21,303 nucleotides of DNA from Paramacrobiotus richtersi (GCA_034698045.1 JAQGAU010001121.1:1-21303), one strand, 5' to 3'; shown: positions 1-9,905, numbered from the stretch's first letter. Numbers and translations are program-made. The notes: generated from the letters alone by a model not told the origin.

Positions 1-369
1 AAATTGACGGCGTAGGAGAGTCTGCAGTGGAAAGTTGCCGTGTAACCCGGAGATACCACGACACCGCGTATGTTACTGCGAAGGTGGTCGAAGGAAAATT
101 CTGAGGGATCTGCAATACCGTAGTTCAGTTCGCTGTGAGTGAGTCGTTAGCCGTGGAAAGATGAATTGTTTCATCATGTGCGTTCAGGTTGTTGTTGTTA
201 ACATTCAAGGCGATTGACCTTTAGTTTTAGTACTCGTAGGTTTCAACGGGAAATTGCATAACTCAGCTGTTGCTTACTTCGGTGCTTGCTCGTAGTAGTA
301 ATTTGGATGGATAAGCAGTCCGCCGAAAACGAAACAGTCCTTCCCAAATACGCATCTAACATTTAAGGG
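1..369. other. Gene-free stretch downstream of the secreted-protein gene
   Basis: I see no convincing coding exon, RNA gene or repeat here. It lies 3' of the minus-strand gene ending at 370 and would hold its 3' UTR and terminator. No AATAAA signal is visible on the minus strand. Confidence 0.4.
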
Positions 370-1156
370 TTATGAAGGGAGAGTTATCGACAAAGGTCTG
401 TAATGGTTTAATTTACAGAAGATTAAAACATCGGTGAAAAGATTAGCTGGGGTCGTTGGTGTACCACTGGGTGAGGGGTGCAATATTTGGCGAACCATGC
501 AACTAAGGCCATAATTGACTGAGCACTGTTCAAGTATTTCTGTTCGATGTTTTGGAGCGTTTCCTGCTCTGGGCTGATTCACAAACTCTACATAGAAATG
601 TGTGGATTTGACCAACTCACATGTGCCAACGTACGCTCGTTGAGCCACAACGATCCCAGGCTGAATTAACCACATGGCACACTCAATCCAGTAGATATCG
701 CTCACTCCCGAAAAGGTAAAGTTGAAGAGAGAGTATCCGGAATCCAGCGTCTGATTGTGAACAACGGGTTTGCTGTATGCGCTGTATGGATACGGTTCTG
801 TAGTTTCTGGCTGCGGTGCGATCAACTGGTATAAGGCTCTCTTGCCGTAGGGATACAGGAGTAAAAAATATAGCTTGGCAGATCCGTTACTTAGAAGTTC
901 AGAGTTGACGGCGCACTGCAGACTTGTTGGTGTACTTGTCGGAACGCGAACATCTTCCATTCGGCCTTGGAAAATGTCCTCACAATCTATGAGCAGTGCT
1001 TTTTCGATATAGTTAACTATCTGTCCCGGCATAACTAAAGGTCTATTACTGCTTACCTGGTCTAGGCTTCTTTGAGCGCCGCTCCACTGGATTGCAGCAC
1101 AACCCGGTCGTCAAGCTCAAAAGTGCGATACAAAGAGCAATTTGTGGAGCATGCAT
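370..1156 (-). CDS. Small secreted cysteine-containing protein, two exons, family unknown
   Basis: Two exons join in phase: exon 1 at 1156-1057 (100 nt, phase 1) and exon 2 at 986-370, separated by a 70-nt intron with donor CAG|GTAAGC and acceptor CTCATAG. The product is 238 residues. Residues 1-20 form a clear signal peptide (MHAPQIALCIALLSLTTGLC), so it should be secreted or lumenal. The mature part has several cysteines, three N-glycosylation sequons (NGS, NQT, NFT) and alternating hydrophobic strands, which would suit a small beta-sandwich; an Ig-like fold is only a guess. The nominal ATG at 1032 lies inside the intron and is not the start. The 1156 start is supported because a degenerate inverted copy at 1737 keeps the same ATG, the same 100-nt exon 1 and the same splice position. 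A TATTTAA-like box lies about 95 bases upstream. I do not recognise the family. Confidence 0.75.
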
Positions 1157-1736
1157 TTTGCCAGTGAGTCTGCAGTTCAAATGTCAAAGCTATCCAGAAC
1201 GTAATGCAACACAACAGCAATCGGTTTAAGTATTGGGTATGCCGTACTTAAATATGAACGTCATGCACACACTGAGGGGAAGTAAAGTGTCGCTTGTTTG
1301 TGCAAGAAGGTTGATTTTTGCGCAGAAATATGCAACATTTCCATAGAAACCGTAAGCGTGCATCTAGTAAGTACCAGCATATCTAACTCAACTACGTGCG
1401 GCCGCCCCATATCAGAAAATCTGAACAACCACGAAAGGCAGATAGAAGCGGAGATTACCATCAGACTCCCCGTAGTCGAAAACAGGGTCACATGACATTT
1501 TTTGAAAAACATTGCGTACCGGCACATACTGGATTATTTGTACAATCTCCAAGGTGACCTTTGAAATTAAACTGGTAAAAAATAGTTGCCGATCGAGAGT
1601 CGGAAAATTGCGTCCAGCATGATTCCTTTCTACCTATCCAGAGATATTTTCCCCCGTACTAGTATAACCACATATGGGTAAGACTCAGGACGTTCCGGAT
1701 CACTTCAACATTTGAAATGCATAGGCGGCTGACAAA
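1157..1736. other. Spacer between divergent inverted gene copies (promoter region)
   Basis: This 580-base spacer separates the start codons of the secreted-protein gene (minus) and its relic (plus). The roughly 45 bases next to each ATG are similar: both contain ACGTTC, GGAT, ACATTTGAA and CAAAATG in order. The duplication therefore included promoter-proximal or 5' UTR sequence. The overlapping short reading frames at 1261-1527 resemble nothing I know and look fortuitous. Confidence 0.5.
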
Positions 1737-2150
1737 ATGCTTGATCCTTTAAGTGCTGTTTATATCAAGCTGTCGAGCTTCTCGACTGGATTTTGCTGTT
1801 CCCCAGTGGAGTGGCTTGCAAGGAATCTTAGACCAGGTTAGCAATAACAGGCCGTAATCGGTCAACAGACCGTTAGCCACTTAGGAACATGTTTATCTCA
1901 CATACCTCTCGAGAAAATCACTTGCTTGTAGATTGTGAGAACATTTCCCACGGCCGAATGGAAGATATTCGCGTATTCGGCCCAAATTTCAACGATCTCC
2001 ACATTTCTACGTAGATGTTATAGAGATAACCAAACACTTTCTTGTGCAAGAGTTCCAACAGAAGTGTAGTGCACCGCTAGGGCTTCGATGTTCAAACTTT
2101 TGTAAACGATTACAAAGTCACAGACCCTTGTCGACAAGTCACCTTCATAA
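1737..2150 (+). pseudogene. Internally deleted inverted copy of the secreted-protein gene
   Basis: This stretch aligns with the gene at 1156-370 at both ends. Exon 1 (1737-1836) is also exactly 100 nt and shares the segment encoding TGFCC-PVE and the LRP codons before the donor, here GTTAGC. A 95-nt intron ends in CTTGTAG at 1931, and exon 2 begins with the same DCE-I-GRMED-RV codons. The alignment then jumps: about 300 bases of the parent's middle are missing. It resumes around 1995 (TCCACATTTCTACGTAG) and runs to the parent's stop, TTCATAA, at 2144-2150. The signal peptide is spoiled (Asp and Lys inserted), reading frames are shifted and stops interrupt exon 2. It should give no functional protein. 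It may be a dead duplicate, and a short transcript cannot be excluded. Confidence 0.75.
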
Positions 2151-2654
2151 CCCTTTATATTCAGTCTTAGCTGGCGACAAGAACTGACCATACCTTCAGT
2201 AAGTGTTACTAGTGGTATAGTAAGTTCTTGCTGGTGCCGATGTATTATGTGTGCGAATATTTTGATGCTTAACGGATAGCGGGGTACTTCGAGGTCGCGG
2301 GTTCCCTGCTTACCGACTTGGATGTTTACGCGACTTACGATGTAACAGATTTACCGTGTAAGCAGACAGGCCTTGTGAAAGACAGGCGCCGCACAATACG
2401 CTACCATGTAAAGTATGAGATTTAGAGAAAAATCCGAATGCCGATGAATGGACGTCAGCGCAAAAACGCTCTCTGGTCGTTATGGCTTTGCTGTTACGTA
2501 CGCATACATCCGTGTCGCAGTAACACTGCGTCAGTGCGTCTGTATCAAGCCGGTACGAGATACGCAAACTGGCGCAACAAAAATAAAAAACCATTTCTGG
2601 CTTGGCCCGGCCGGCAGTTAAAAGACCCCTCTATCTTTTTCTTTGCATTTTTGA

Positions 2655-2740
2655 ACGATTAAAAGATTGACACTTTTTGGTTAAAAGATTGACAAATATT
2701 TTTAAAGATTGACACAAGTGTCAAATAATTGACACTATTT
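2655..2740. repeat. Short tandem repeat of AAGATTGACAC units
   Basis: Four copies of (A/G)ATTGACA start at 2665, 2687, 2707 and 2727, giving a period of 20-22 bases with AT-rich filler. The third and fourth copies enclose a small palindrome, TTGACAC-AA-GTGTCAA. The block ends abruptly at TAGGCCCTGG. It is a minisatellite-like cluster; a protein-binding array is possible but unsupported. Confidence 0.7.
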
Positions 2741-3027
2741 TAGGCCCTGGAGCCTCAGCCTCAGCTGTGTCTTCCGATGTTGCATCTAAAGAAACACAAA
2801 ACAAGTAGTTTTAGTTTCAGACATTTCGCTGTTTTGTCATAGCAAAGTCCAAGTAAGATTATACTGTTACAATCGCTGCTTACCCAGCCTTTCTGCTTTG
2901 CGTTTATGGTGCTACCATGGCAGGTAAGCCACTAGGTGCACTCCATGGATCGGAAAAAGTGTTGATACGGTAGTAGTGAGCGGCACTTATTCTAACAGCA
3001 TAAGGCAGCTATTAACCCGCCTGCTGT

Positions 3028-3150
3028 GGTGTGCATTTGCCCCTCGGACATTTTCTAGCGAGTGCACCTAGCGTGCCCGCAAAACAACGGCGAGGAAAAA
3101 TCGATAACCCATTACACAGAATGCTTAACAAGAGAAAAAGCAATCCTTAT
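3028..3150 (+). repeat. Dispersed repeat family R1, copy a
   Basis: This copy shares ordered blocks with 4940-5060 and 11462-11575: TGCATTTGCCC, CTAGCGAG, CGTGCC(C/T)GCAAAACAAC, and AAAAATCGATAA(C/G)CCATTA. Similarity fades on both sides without clear terminal repeats. It is probably an old non-autonomous mobile-element fragment, though the element class cannot be told. Confidence 0.6.
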
Positions 3151-3754
3151 TCACCGAGGGAACGAGGTTCATGCTTGAGCAGCTGGACCAAAAAGATTCG
3201 CAATAATCAAAAATCTTTAAACATTAAGGTAATCCAGATAAGATTTTTAATGTTTCAACCAATGCTAGGTGCAGTCCTTCTCACAAGTTATGGAGCCGCA
3301 GCAAGCCGGCACAATTCAAAGATCGTTAGAGCAGGACGCCGCGAAACTGTCAACGTTAACGGTGGCGCGCACGTTTAACTCTTCCGCTCGTGTTTTCTGC
3401 GGTGATAGAAATGCATTAACATATTGTGTAAAGGAGAAGCAATTATCCTATCTGCCAAGCATATTTGTAGTAATGGGTCTGACCTTCCGGCCCCTTTGAA
3501 AAGCACGCAAGACCAAAGCAAGCGCACTGACAGCAGAAAGCCCGGTCAACACAGTAGCCGACGCGATCGCTAATGGATTAGGTCAATTACTCTGATGCAC
3601 AATTCCGGTAATCCATCCAAATCGAACATATAACGTCATTGTATTGATATGATCAGCCAACACCTTCATGCTGGAGAGCGGCATTCGTCTGCGCAAATAC
3701 TTACGCGTTCTTCCTACTTTGTGTGCTACCGTGTTTATCTCCAGCCCGGTCTAG

Positions 3755-3928
3755 TACATCATCGTTCCTGGAGGAAACCAGTACTATATTACTGCCACTG
3801 AAGAAAACACGGCACTGCCGTTGGATTCTCCCAATACTGACCTTTGCACGCTTTGTTGGAAAGAGAATTTTGTCCGTCTACATGATAATAATTGTCCCAC
3901 CAGTATAACGTGTAGAGATCGTATTCGG
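3755..3928 (+). other. Open cysteine-rich stretch, possible exon of a decayed gene
   Basis: A 58-codon frame follows an acceptor-like CGGTCTAG and ends at a donor-like ATTCG|GTAACG. The translation has a balanced composition with cysteines in LCTLCWKE and NCPTSITC, so it looks more exon-like than random frames nearby. It lies about 200 bases before the S1-protease relic on the same strand and could be an accessory-domain exon of that gene. I do not recognise the domain. Confidence 0.3.
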
Positions 3929-4124
3929 TAACGGCAAAGTGTCCATTCTCTTGCCCAACTCAGTAATGGACGTGTTCTATGCATAATTGCACAAGTCTGG
4001 CTAATTTCCTACACGCATCCATCTGTGTACTCGAGAAATGTCGGGATACGAACTTGCACCATCAGGGGGATCTCGAAATCTGACGGTGTTGATTATCTTG
4101 TTCTCTGGACATAGCTCATAGCTT

Positions 4125-4680
4125 TTCGTTACGGTACTGCACGTGCCGCAGCGAACAACTGTGAGCTTTTGTTCAGATATCCCATCTAAGAAGTGTTAGA
4201 GAGTTTGAAGTGACTTCCGGGCTCCCGGATCACATCCCGGTAGCTGTACGTCCATCAGACTCAAATGGATACGTGCAAGAAGCCGAATGGCAGGAGAACC
4301 CGTGGCAAATCGCGTTCTGGAAAGTGCGGGATGGTAACAGTGATTGGAACAAATCCGTAGCATCATGCCTTATTAAATACAGGAGATTAACATACGCTGC
4401 AGTACCGCCTCTGCAGGTGGGGTAAAAGTGCAGTTGTTAATAGGCTGTTAACAACTGTTCTATTACCCCACCTGCTGTCAATAACAGCAATGAAAAATTA
4501 ATTCCTTCCGGTTGATTAATATTTATTAGACCGCCCATATAAACTGATTCCCGATGCGATCTATATCGTCACTGCCGGATTACTGGTGCAACCACTGCAC
4601 TGCGGGGGAGTACTAGGCAAACATCGCTGCTTGCCTGTTATTCCTCCATGCACGATTAGTGGTTGGCCACACTGAGGCGT
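4125..4680 (+). pseudogene. Relic of a trypsin-like (S1) serine protease
   Basis: Two adjacent stretches read as pieces of an S1 protease. In 4164-4422 the order is SGLPDHIPV (like the propeptide CGxPxIxP with Cys replaced by Ser), NGYVQEAEW (activation site IVGGxxA; only the Ala fits), NPWQIAFW (PWQ), SCLIKYRR (GGSLI) and LTYAAV (LTAAHC with the catalytic His and the Cys gone). In 4520-4677 come PDAIYIV (DIAL, Asp kept) and RCLPVIPPCTISGW (CLP...CxVxGWG), then a TGA. Upstream, 4125-4198 ends in a Cys codon and TAG that continue into the first stretch only after a one-base shift. No GDSGGP exon was found downstream. Stops, the shift and lost residues indicate a pseudogene, though a divergent pseudoprotease with unusual splicing is possible. 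A hairpin element lies between the two stretches. Confidence 0.5.
4413..4475. repeat. 63-base inverted repeat (hairpin)
   Basis: A perfect 13-bp outer stem (GCAGGTGGGGTAA with TTACCCCACCTGC) is followed by a symmetric 5-nt mismatch on each side. A perfect 10-bp inner stem (CAGTTGTTAA with TTAACAACTG) and a 7-nt loop complete it. It begins right where the first S1-relic exon would end. It could be a tiny MITE or a structured intron. Confidence 0.8.
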
Positions 4681-4939
4681 CTTCTGCGTAATGCTATAGT
4701 AATTAGAAACTCTGGTTCAGCTGATTTCTCTGCTGTAAGTTTCCCGAGACTTAAGCGACTTTCGTTGAGTTTTGTATAACGCGAAATATGGAAATCGCAT
4801 GCCCTGATACATAGCAGCCGCTAGGACTACTGTCACCTTGTAATCATTTGTGTTTGGACATTTGAAGACATATGAAAGCACACAAACGAAAAAGGGTGCG
4901 AGTACCTTAGCGGCATTAAATTCTGCCGGCCTGCTCTGC

Positions 4940-5060
4940 TGTGTTTGTTGTCTTGACATCCTCGAGCGAGCGGTATCGTGCCTGCAAAACAACCGCGCAG
5001 AAAAATCGATAAGCCATTAGGGTAATCCGGTTATCACAGGATGTTTCAATAAAGGCAAAA
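4940..5060 (+). repeat. Dispersed repeat family R1, copy b
   Basis: This copy has the R1 core GTGCCTGCAAAACAACCGCG and AAAAATCGATAAGCCATTA, in the same order as the copies at 3028 and 11462. Minus-strand reading frames across it share MAYRF-AVV with the frame at 11872-11438. That similarity comes from the repeat and does not show a gene. Confidence 0.6.
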
Positions 5061-6597
5061 CGCAATCTGTATGATATACGGGTATTTCGCGTTGCTGACT
5101 GAAGCAACATTCTAGTGCCTTACGACAGCCATAGTGTAGATCTAGCGATTATCCTTCTGACACTCTTTGTTGCTATTGAATGTGTTTCGTTTCTTGACAC
5201 ATATTCCTTGTATTTTGGATACTAGGTAGCACTCCATCCTTCCGTGCTTGTAGACCGAGCGAGCTCGGAGATACCGACAAAACGCGAAAAGTTTATTCTA
5301 GTGCTAATCTATTAAAGATCTGTATTACGGACCCGACGGTACAGCAATCTAACCAACCAAATCAAATTATGAAAAAACTGATGACACCACCAGGTTCGCC
5401 ATAGTTGGAAACAGCGCCACATGAATTTTTATCTGAAATCCTAAAGCCGGCCACGTGCGCTATTTAATTTGTAACACACCGCAAAAGTCCATTTAAATGC
5501 CAGTTCTTTGTTAGTGACTGACAATCAGCTGAACAGGTCTGAGGCCTACATTGCTTTGCTTAGATAGAAAAGTCTGATAGTTAACAAGTTGATCGACTAT
5601 TAAAAGAGCATTTTCGCTTGTAAGAAACCGATACATATAAAATAAAATTTCGATATTGTCTAAACTCGTTCGTTTCAGAAATTATTTTCTCTTAGCCTGG
5701 ACTGTTCCATGAGGCATTAATCAGAAGGCGTTACTCTGAGACATTTTTCTTACACCCTATACCAGAACATAGATCCCAAGGAACGCTGGGGCGGCAGCCA
5801 AAGCCGCTTCTCGTTTAAACATACTACAGAAACTATTGCGAACTAGTAAGACCCAGATCAGACTCATCAGAGAATCGACACTCAAGATCACAGACCCGAT
5901 GTTACATATAAATCATGCTAGTAGTATACTATCTCAAAGTACAGTAAAAGAAATAATACGGATATCAGTATATAACCTAGTTCAGTTGTACGCCAAAGCC
6001 TTTGAGCCAAAAATAGTTTCACTTCAAGCTTTAATAATTTTTCTAATGCCACATATATTTTAAATCTATTTTTTTCTAATTGATAGTAGCGTGTAAAAGA
6101 GCAGAGAAAGGGTGAACATTCTTTGCCCAAATTAGTGCACTTTCCCCCAGAAAAAGTAATCAACTCGCCACGCCACTCATAACACAGGAGTCTACGGGAA
6201 AATCCCAAGTCCGGAAATCCGGACTCGCAGAATTATCCCGCCACAACCACTATTTTTCACATAAATGGGAAGAAAATATGAGCTGATTGCAAAAGATTTG
6301 GTGAAAATCTAATGTCAGCTTTTCGAGATAACTGCAAGTTACGAATTTTTTTTTGGCCCAGCTTTCAAAGCATAAACCTCGCTCGCTCGGTCAATTAAAT
6401 TTTCACCATGACATACATGATATGATACATTTGAACACTCTTCTTCATACAGTTCCTCGTAAAAGTGTGCTAACAGAGTAAACATCTATAATTTATTTAT
6501 AAACCTACAGCTCGGTATGAAGACTAGGGAATGCGAGCCATTCCAAAGACAAATGATTTCACATTCGTATGGGATCAGAACAACAAAACCATGCGCG

Positions 6598-6705
6598 GTA
6601 CCTGGTGATATAAAACTGTTGAAGGGTGTTCTCTCAACTTTTGACCTTTCTTATAGTAACTGCTAACAACCGGAATGCCGCAGTTGCACACGACGATGGG
6701 AGGTC
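6598..6705 (+). repeat. Dispersed repeat family R2, copy 1
   Basis: Its order of blocks matches 12066-12170: GGTAC-TGGT, GTTCTCT, ACTTTTTGACCTTTC, AGTAACTGCTAAC and CACGACGATGG (copy 2 has ATAGGACGATGG). Identity is roughly two thirds to three quarters. It looks like an old transposon fragment. Confidence 0.6.
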
Positions 6706-7363
6706 ATTGAATTGGTCGCTTCGACATTTTTCACGCTGTAGAGATGATCTAGCCACACGCGCGTCGCTGTATACTAAACTACCAAACAACAGCAGTTGTG
6801 GACGTCTTTTATTCAAGAATGTATAGCAAATGCATACACTGATCACAGCCGTAGCATATTTGTTGCTTATCGAGCGGTCTTGTTTACGAATCAACTAAAA
6901 GTGTAGCGGCGAATGCCTGTACGCAAGCGTGGAATTCCACTGGAATATACCGCACTAAAGACACAGTTTGCTGCAGTCATAAATTGGCAAGCACTTCGCG
7001 ACGTGTTGGTCGGAAGTCGGACATTGTCTTTTGACAGCTCCCGCTGTCTGGATATAACACTACGTACTGTTAATGATCATATTTACCGGATGCGCTGACC
7101 ATGACTCACAGATAAACATACGTCTACCTACTTTATTTTCGGTTTCAGTCACCAAGATTGCCGCGAAGACCAGCGCAGCAAAGCTACAGAAGCTACTAGA
7201 GTGGGGAACATTGATCATTGCTAAATTCATTGATTCAAACTATCGCTACAGAGTTCCAATAGTCAACTGGTTAGAGCAGGTTATCTCGCGGTCCAGCAGC
7301 TTTCACGCGGCCGACCATTAAGCCGCATACAGTATGTGTGACTAATTATAAATATGAACAGGT

Positions 7364-9233
7364 TTATGGTATTGCGATTTCGTCAATCTCGAAAACTGGA
7401 AGAATGCGCTCATAAATATCGAATCTTTTCTCTGGGTGGAGATTTTGACCACCACTGATAAGGTTGCCAGACACTCCGAACCGACCCTCCGCAATTTCTG
7501 GTCGCCCATGGATCTTGTTAGCCCAGAACCAGAAGGCCGTGTCCCACGCTATTGCATCCATTGTGACAAGGTCCGGATAGTCCGCTAAGCGTTCATCACC
7601 GTACAGTCCATAAGAGACCGCTCTGTACACGGGGAAGCCCCGCAACATCATGTATCCTCGACCATGGTAACTAAGATTCGGACGGGCGGGGTTGCTCTCG
7701 GCCGGATGGTACGGCGGTCCATATTCTTCCGTCGCTTGTAGTCCGTTGCTTTCATGTAGAAGGTTGGCGACGAACATGGCTAATTCGCGTTTCGTCTCAA
7801 TTTTGCCTTTCGTTGTGGCGCAGGTAACGAGCGTCCGGCACTGTTCATCCGTGGGGGCCTGGGAGAAGAAGTATACTTCGGTAACTGCATTTCTGAATTG
7901 CTCCAGAGTAATAAGGAATTGACTCTGTGTAGGATACGAAACTTCATTACGCATATTCGCTGTGCCATTTCGTGTACGCTGTTCCGACAGTAATCTTTGA
8001 GCCTGGGCACTGGCTTCCATCGCGGCATTGGCTGGCTTTTCCGCTTCGTTCTGCAGAATATTACGCAGTTCGAGCGCTGACGGTCGGATTCTAGGGGGCG
8101 TGCGGAAACAGTTTGTGATGTCAGCAGCCAAAGATTTCGGAACCTGATCAGGAACGTATGGCACGAAACCATCCCTAACTTTTTCGTGAACGAACACATC
8201 CGCGACATCTATGATGTGTGCGGCGTTGTTGATACTGCACAACCGGTTCTTGTCAGCTTTGAACGTTTCGATACTGGCTAGGAGGAGCTGAAGACTAATA
8301 CAGCCCAAGCTCCACACATCTGTTTTCCGACCAACATGCTGGTCGCCCATTTGATACAGCATGCTCCTGACCATTTCCGGGGACATGTAACGCAGCGTAC
8401 CACGAGCCTTTGTCACGTCACGCACACTCGTGCCACTGCAGCGCATGTGCATAAGATCGTCCAGATCCGCAACTAATAAGACGACTTGTCCGTTTTCTGC
8501 ACGCTTAACCAATACGTTGGATGGCTTTAGATCACCGTGGATAATGTGGTTCTCGTGGAGATGAGCTATTCCGTCGGCAATCTGCGTAGCGTAGGATAAA
8601 GCAGTTATCCGGTCAAGCAGTATCTTTTCGATACATAGTGCCTTGAGCAACCTTGCCAGATCGCCATCTGAAATGGATAACTATTTTTATGCGGTATGGA
8701 TATCCAACCGGATTCGGTCGTATCATATCACTGTCTAACCACGGAACCACACTAGCAGTAGCTGCACTGCGGTGTAGGTCCTCAATTATAGACTAACTAT
8801 AAGAATCGTCTAGATGCGCAAAACCGACCAATACCGCAGAATATTATTGTGGTCTTGCAGTTGATAGCGGATCGCCTAACATACCTTTGTAATAATCCAT
8901 TAAAAATTCGGCAGACAACATTTCCGATCCCTTTGTAAATGATACCTTGTGGTACTTAACCAAATGAGCATGCTGTAGACCCAGCAATGTCTTCCACCGA
9001 TTGCGCAGTTCTGTAAAAGATTGCGGATTTACCCAAAGTTTCGGGTCGTACAAACTGACATCCTTCACTGCGATATCGTCTTGTCCATTGAAATTTCCAC
9101 GGACGCTAATCTCGGCCTTGTAAATACATCCGTATGCCCCTCTTGCCACGAAATCATCCTGTCTGGAGTACATATATTGACAGTCACTGCCAAATGTTTG
9201 TTTGCAGTTCTCTCCGTTATTTCTTGCTTCCAT
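7364..9233 (-). CDS. Protein kinase fused to a GH19 chitinase-like domain
   Basis: Exon 1 (9233-8885) and exon 2 (8667-7364) join in phase 1 across a 217-nt intron (AAAG|GTATGT, TTTCAG|AT), giving 550 residues. Residues about 25-325 are a Ser/Thr-type kinase: glycine loop ARGAYGCIYKA, lysine in IAVKDV, helix-C Glu in TELRNRW, hinge DYYKDGDLARLL, catalytic loop HGDLKPSNVLV (Asp162, in place of HRD), ADLDD (in place of DFG), SPE (in place of APE) and DVWSLGC. Residues about 365-545, in the same uninterrupted exon, match GH19: LLHESNG with the first catalytic Glu at 422, YHGRGYMML, YPDLV, TAFWFW, and LISGG followed by RFDIYERI. Several GH19 cleft residues differ. No signal peptide or membrane segment is seen, so it should be cytoplasmic, which is odd for a chitinase fold. 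Phosphotransfer is plausible because Lys, Asp162 and the Mg-binding Asp remain; chitin hydrolysis is doubtful. Confidence 0.85.
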
Positions 9234-9406
9234 TATAATTGCCGGCTAGTGACAGGCTAACAGCGTAGTACTTTTATCCGGTTCTGACCCCCAGTTGCGT
9301 CCTCCTGGGTACGGAATAAATGTCCCACCCGGATACTATTTCCCGGCAGAAATTTGCTTTTCGTTGCCTGAAGTCGCTTTCATCAGGTTGATTCTTCCTT
9401 CAAAAA

Positions 9407-9905
9407 ATGTCCTCTAAAAACCAGAAGTGTCGTGGCAAGTACATTTTTGACAGGGGCAGCTCTCCGAAGGTCATCGGGACACTTTTACCAGAGTGCTGGA
9501 GATGGTCAGCTTTAAGCGGACGATTCCGCCCAACGCATTTATATCATCGCTTTCATCCGGACACTTTTGGTGAACGCACTCAAACCGATCGTTCGCCACC
9601 GCTTGCAAATGTGTCCGGACGACCTTTCGAGAGCTGCCCTGTGGAGTTCGCGAAATGTTTTGGAACAAAGTTTTTTGGCTTGGAAAAACTTTACGTCGCA
9701 TGGAGTTTGGCCTTCCTGGAGGTTTTGCAGGTTCACAGGCAAAAGTGTCCGCCGGACGGATTTGTCGGTCCCATATGTACGTATGTTCGGTACTTCAGGC
9801 TGCTTGGATAACAGTCTGCATATCCTGCACCTTACGACTGAAGACAGGAGGCAAATGACTGCGATGGGCCGTGTTCATTCAAAAGTATTGAATGTTTTAC
9901 AGTAA
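9407..9905. other. Stop-poor region open in several frames, unassigned
   Basis: Frames on both strands stay open here (134 and 112 codons on plus, 76 and 67 on minus) and none resembles a known family. The motif GGGACACTTTT or CCGGACACTTTT occurs at about 9475 and 9557, with an inverted CAAAAGTGTCC near 9740. This suggests a decayed repetitive element, not a gene. Confidence 0.3.

Larger units (their letters stand above)
2151..3754. other. Gene-free region with a TTGACA repeat and one dispersed repeat
   Basis: No convincing exon is seen. The opposing short frames around 2310-2662 and the 115-codon frame from 3031 have no recognisable family, and the latter starts inside a dispersed repeat. 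A short helix-like frame near 3290-3370 (MEPQQAGTIQRSLEQD) could be an exon fragment, but nothing supports it. Confidence 0.4.
4681..7363. other. Gene-free region with dispersed repeats
   Basis: No recognisable coding exon on either strand. The short frames at 5836-6208, 6626-6894 and 6913-7321 are AT-rich or lie in repeats. One R1 copy (about 4940-5060) and one R2 copy (about 6598-6705) lie here, plus a small perfect hairpin at 6208-6225 (AGTCCGG/CCGGACT). The end nearest 7363 should hold the 3' UTR of the minus-strand kinase gene; a minus-strand AATAAA is at 7136-7131. Confidence 0.4.

Noticed and set aside
1021-1032. ATG at 1032 as start of the first secreted-protein gene
   Set aside because: It lies in the 70-nt intron; exon 1 at 1156-1057 supplies a signal peptide and the inverted copy supports the same splice pattern.
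6208-6225. Seven-base-pair hairpin AGTCCGG-AAAT-CCGGACT as a terminator
   Set aside because: It is too short, has no T-run and is not at a gene end; likely chance.
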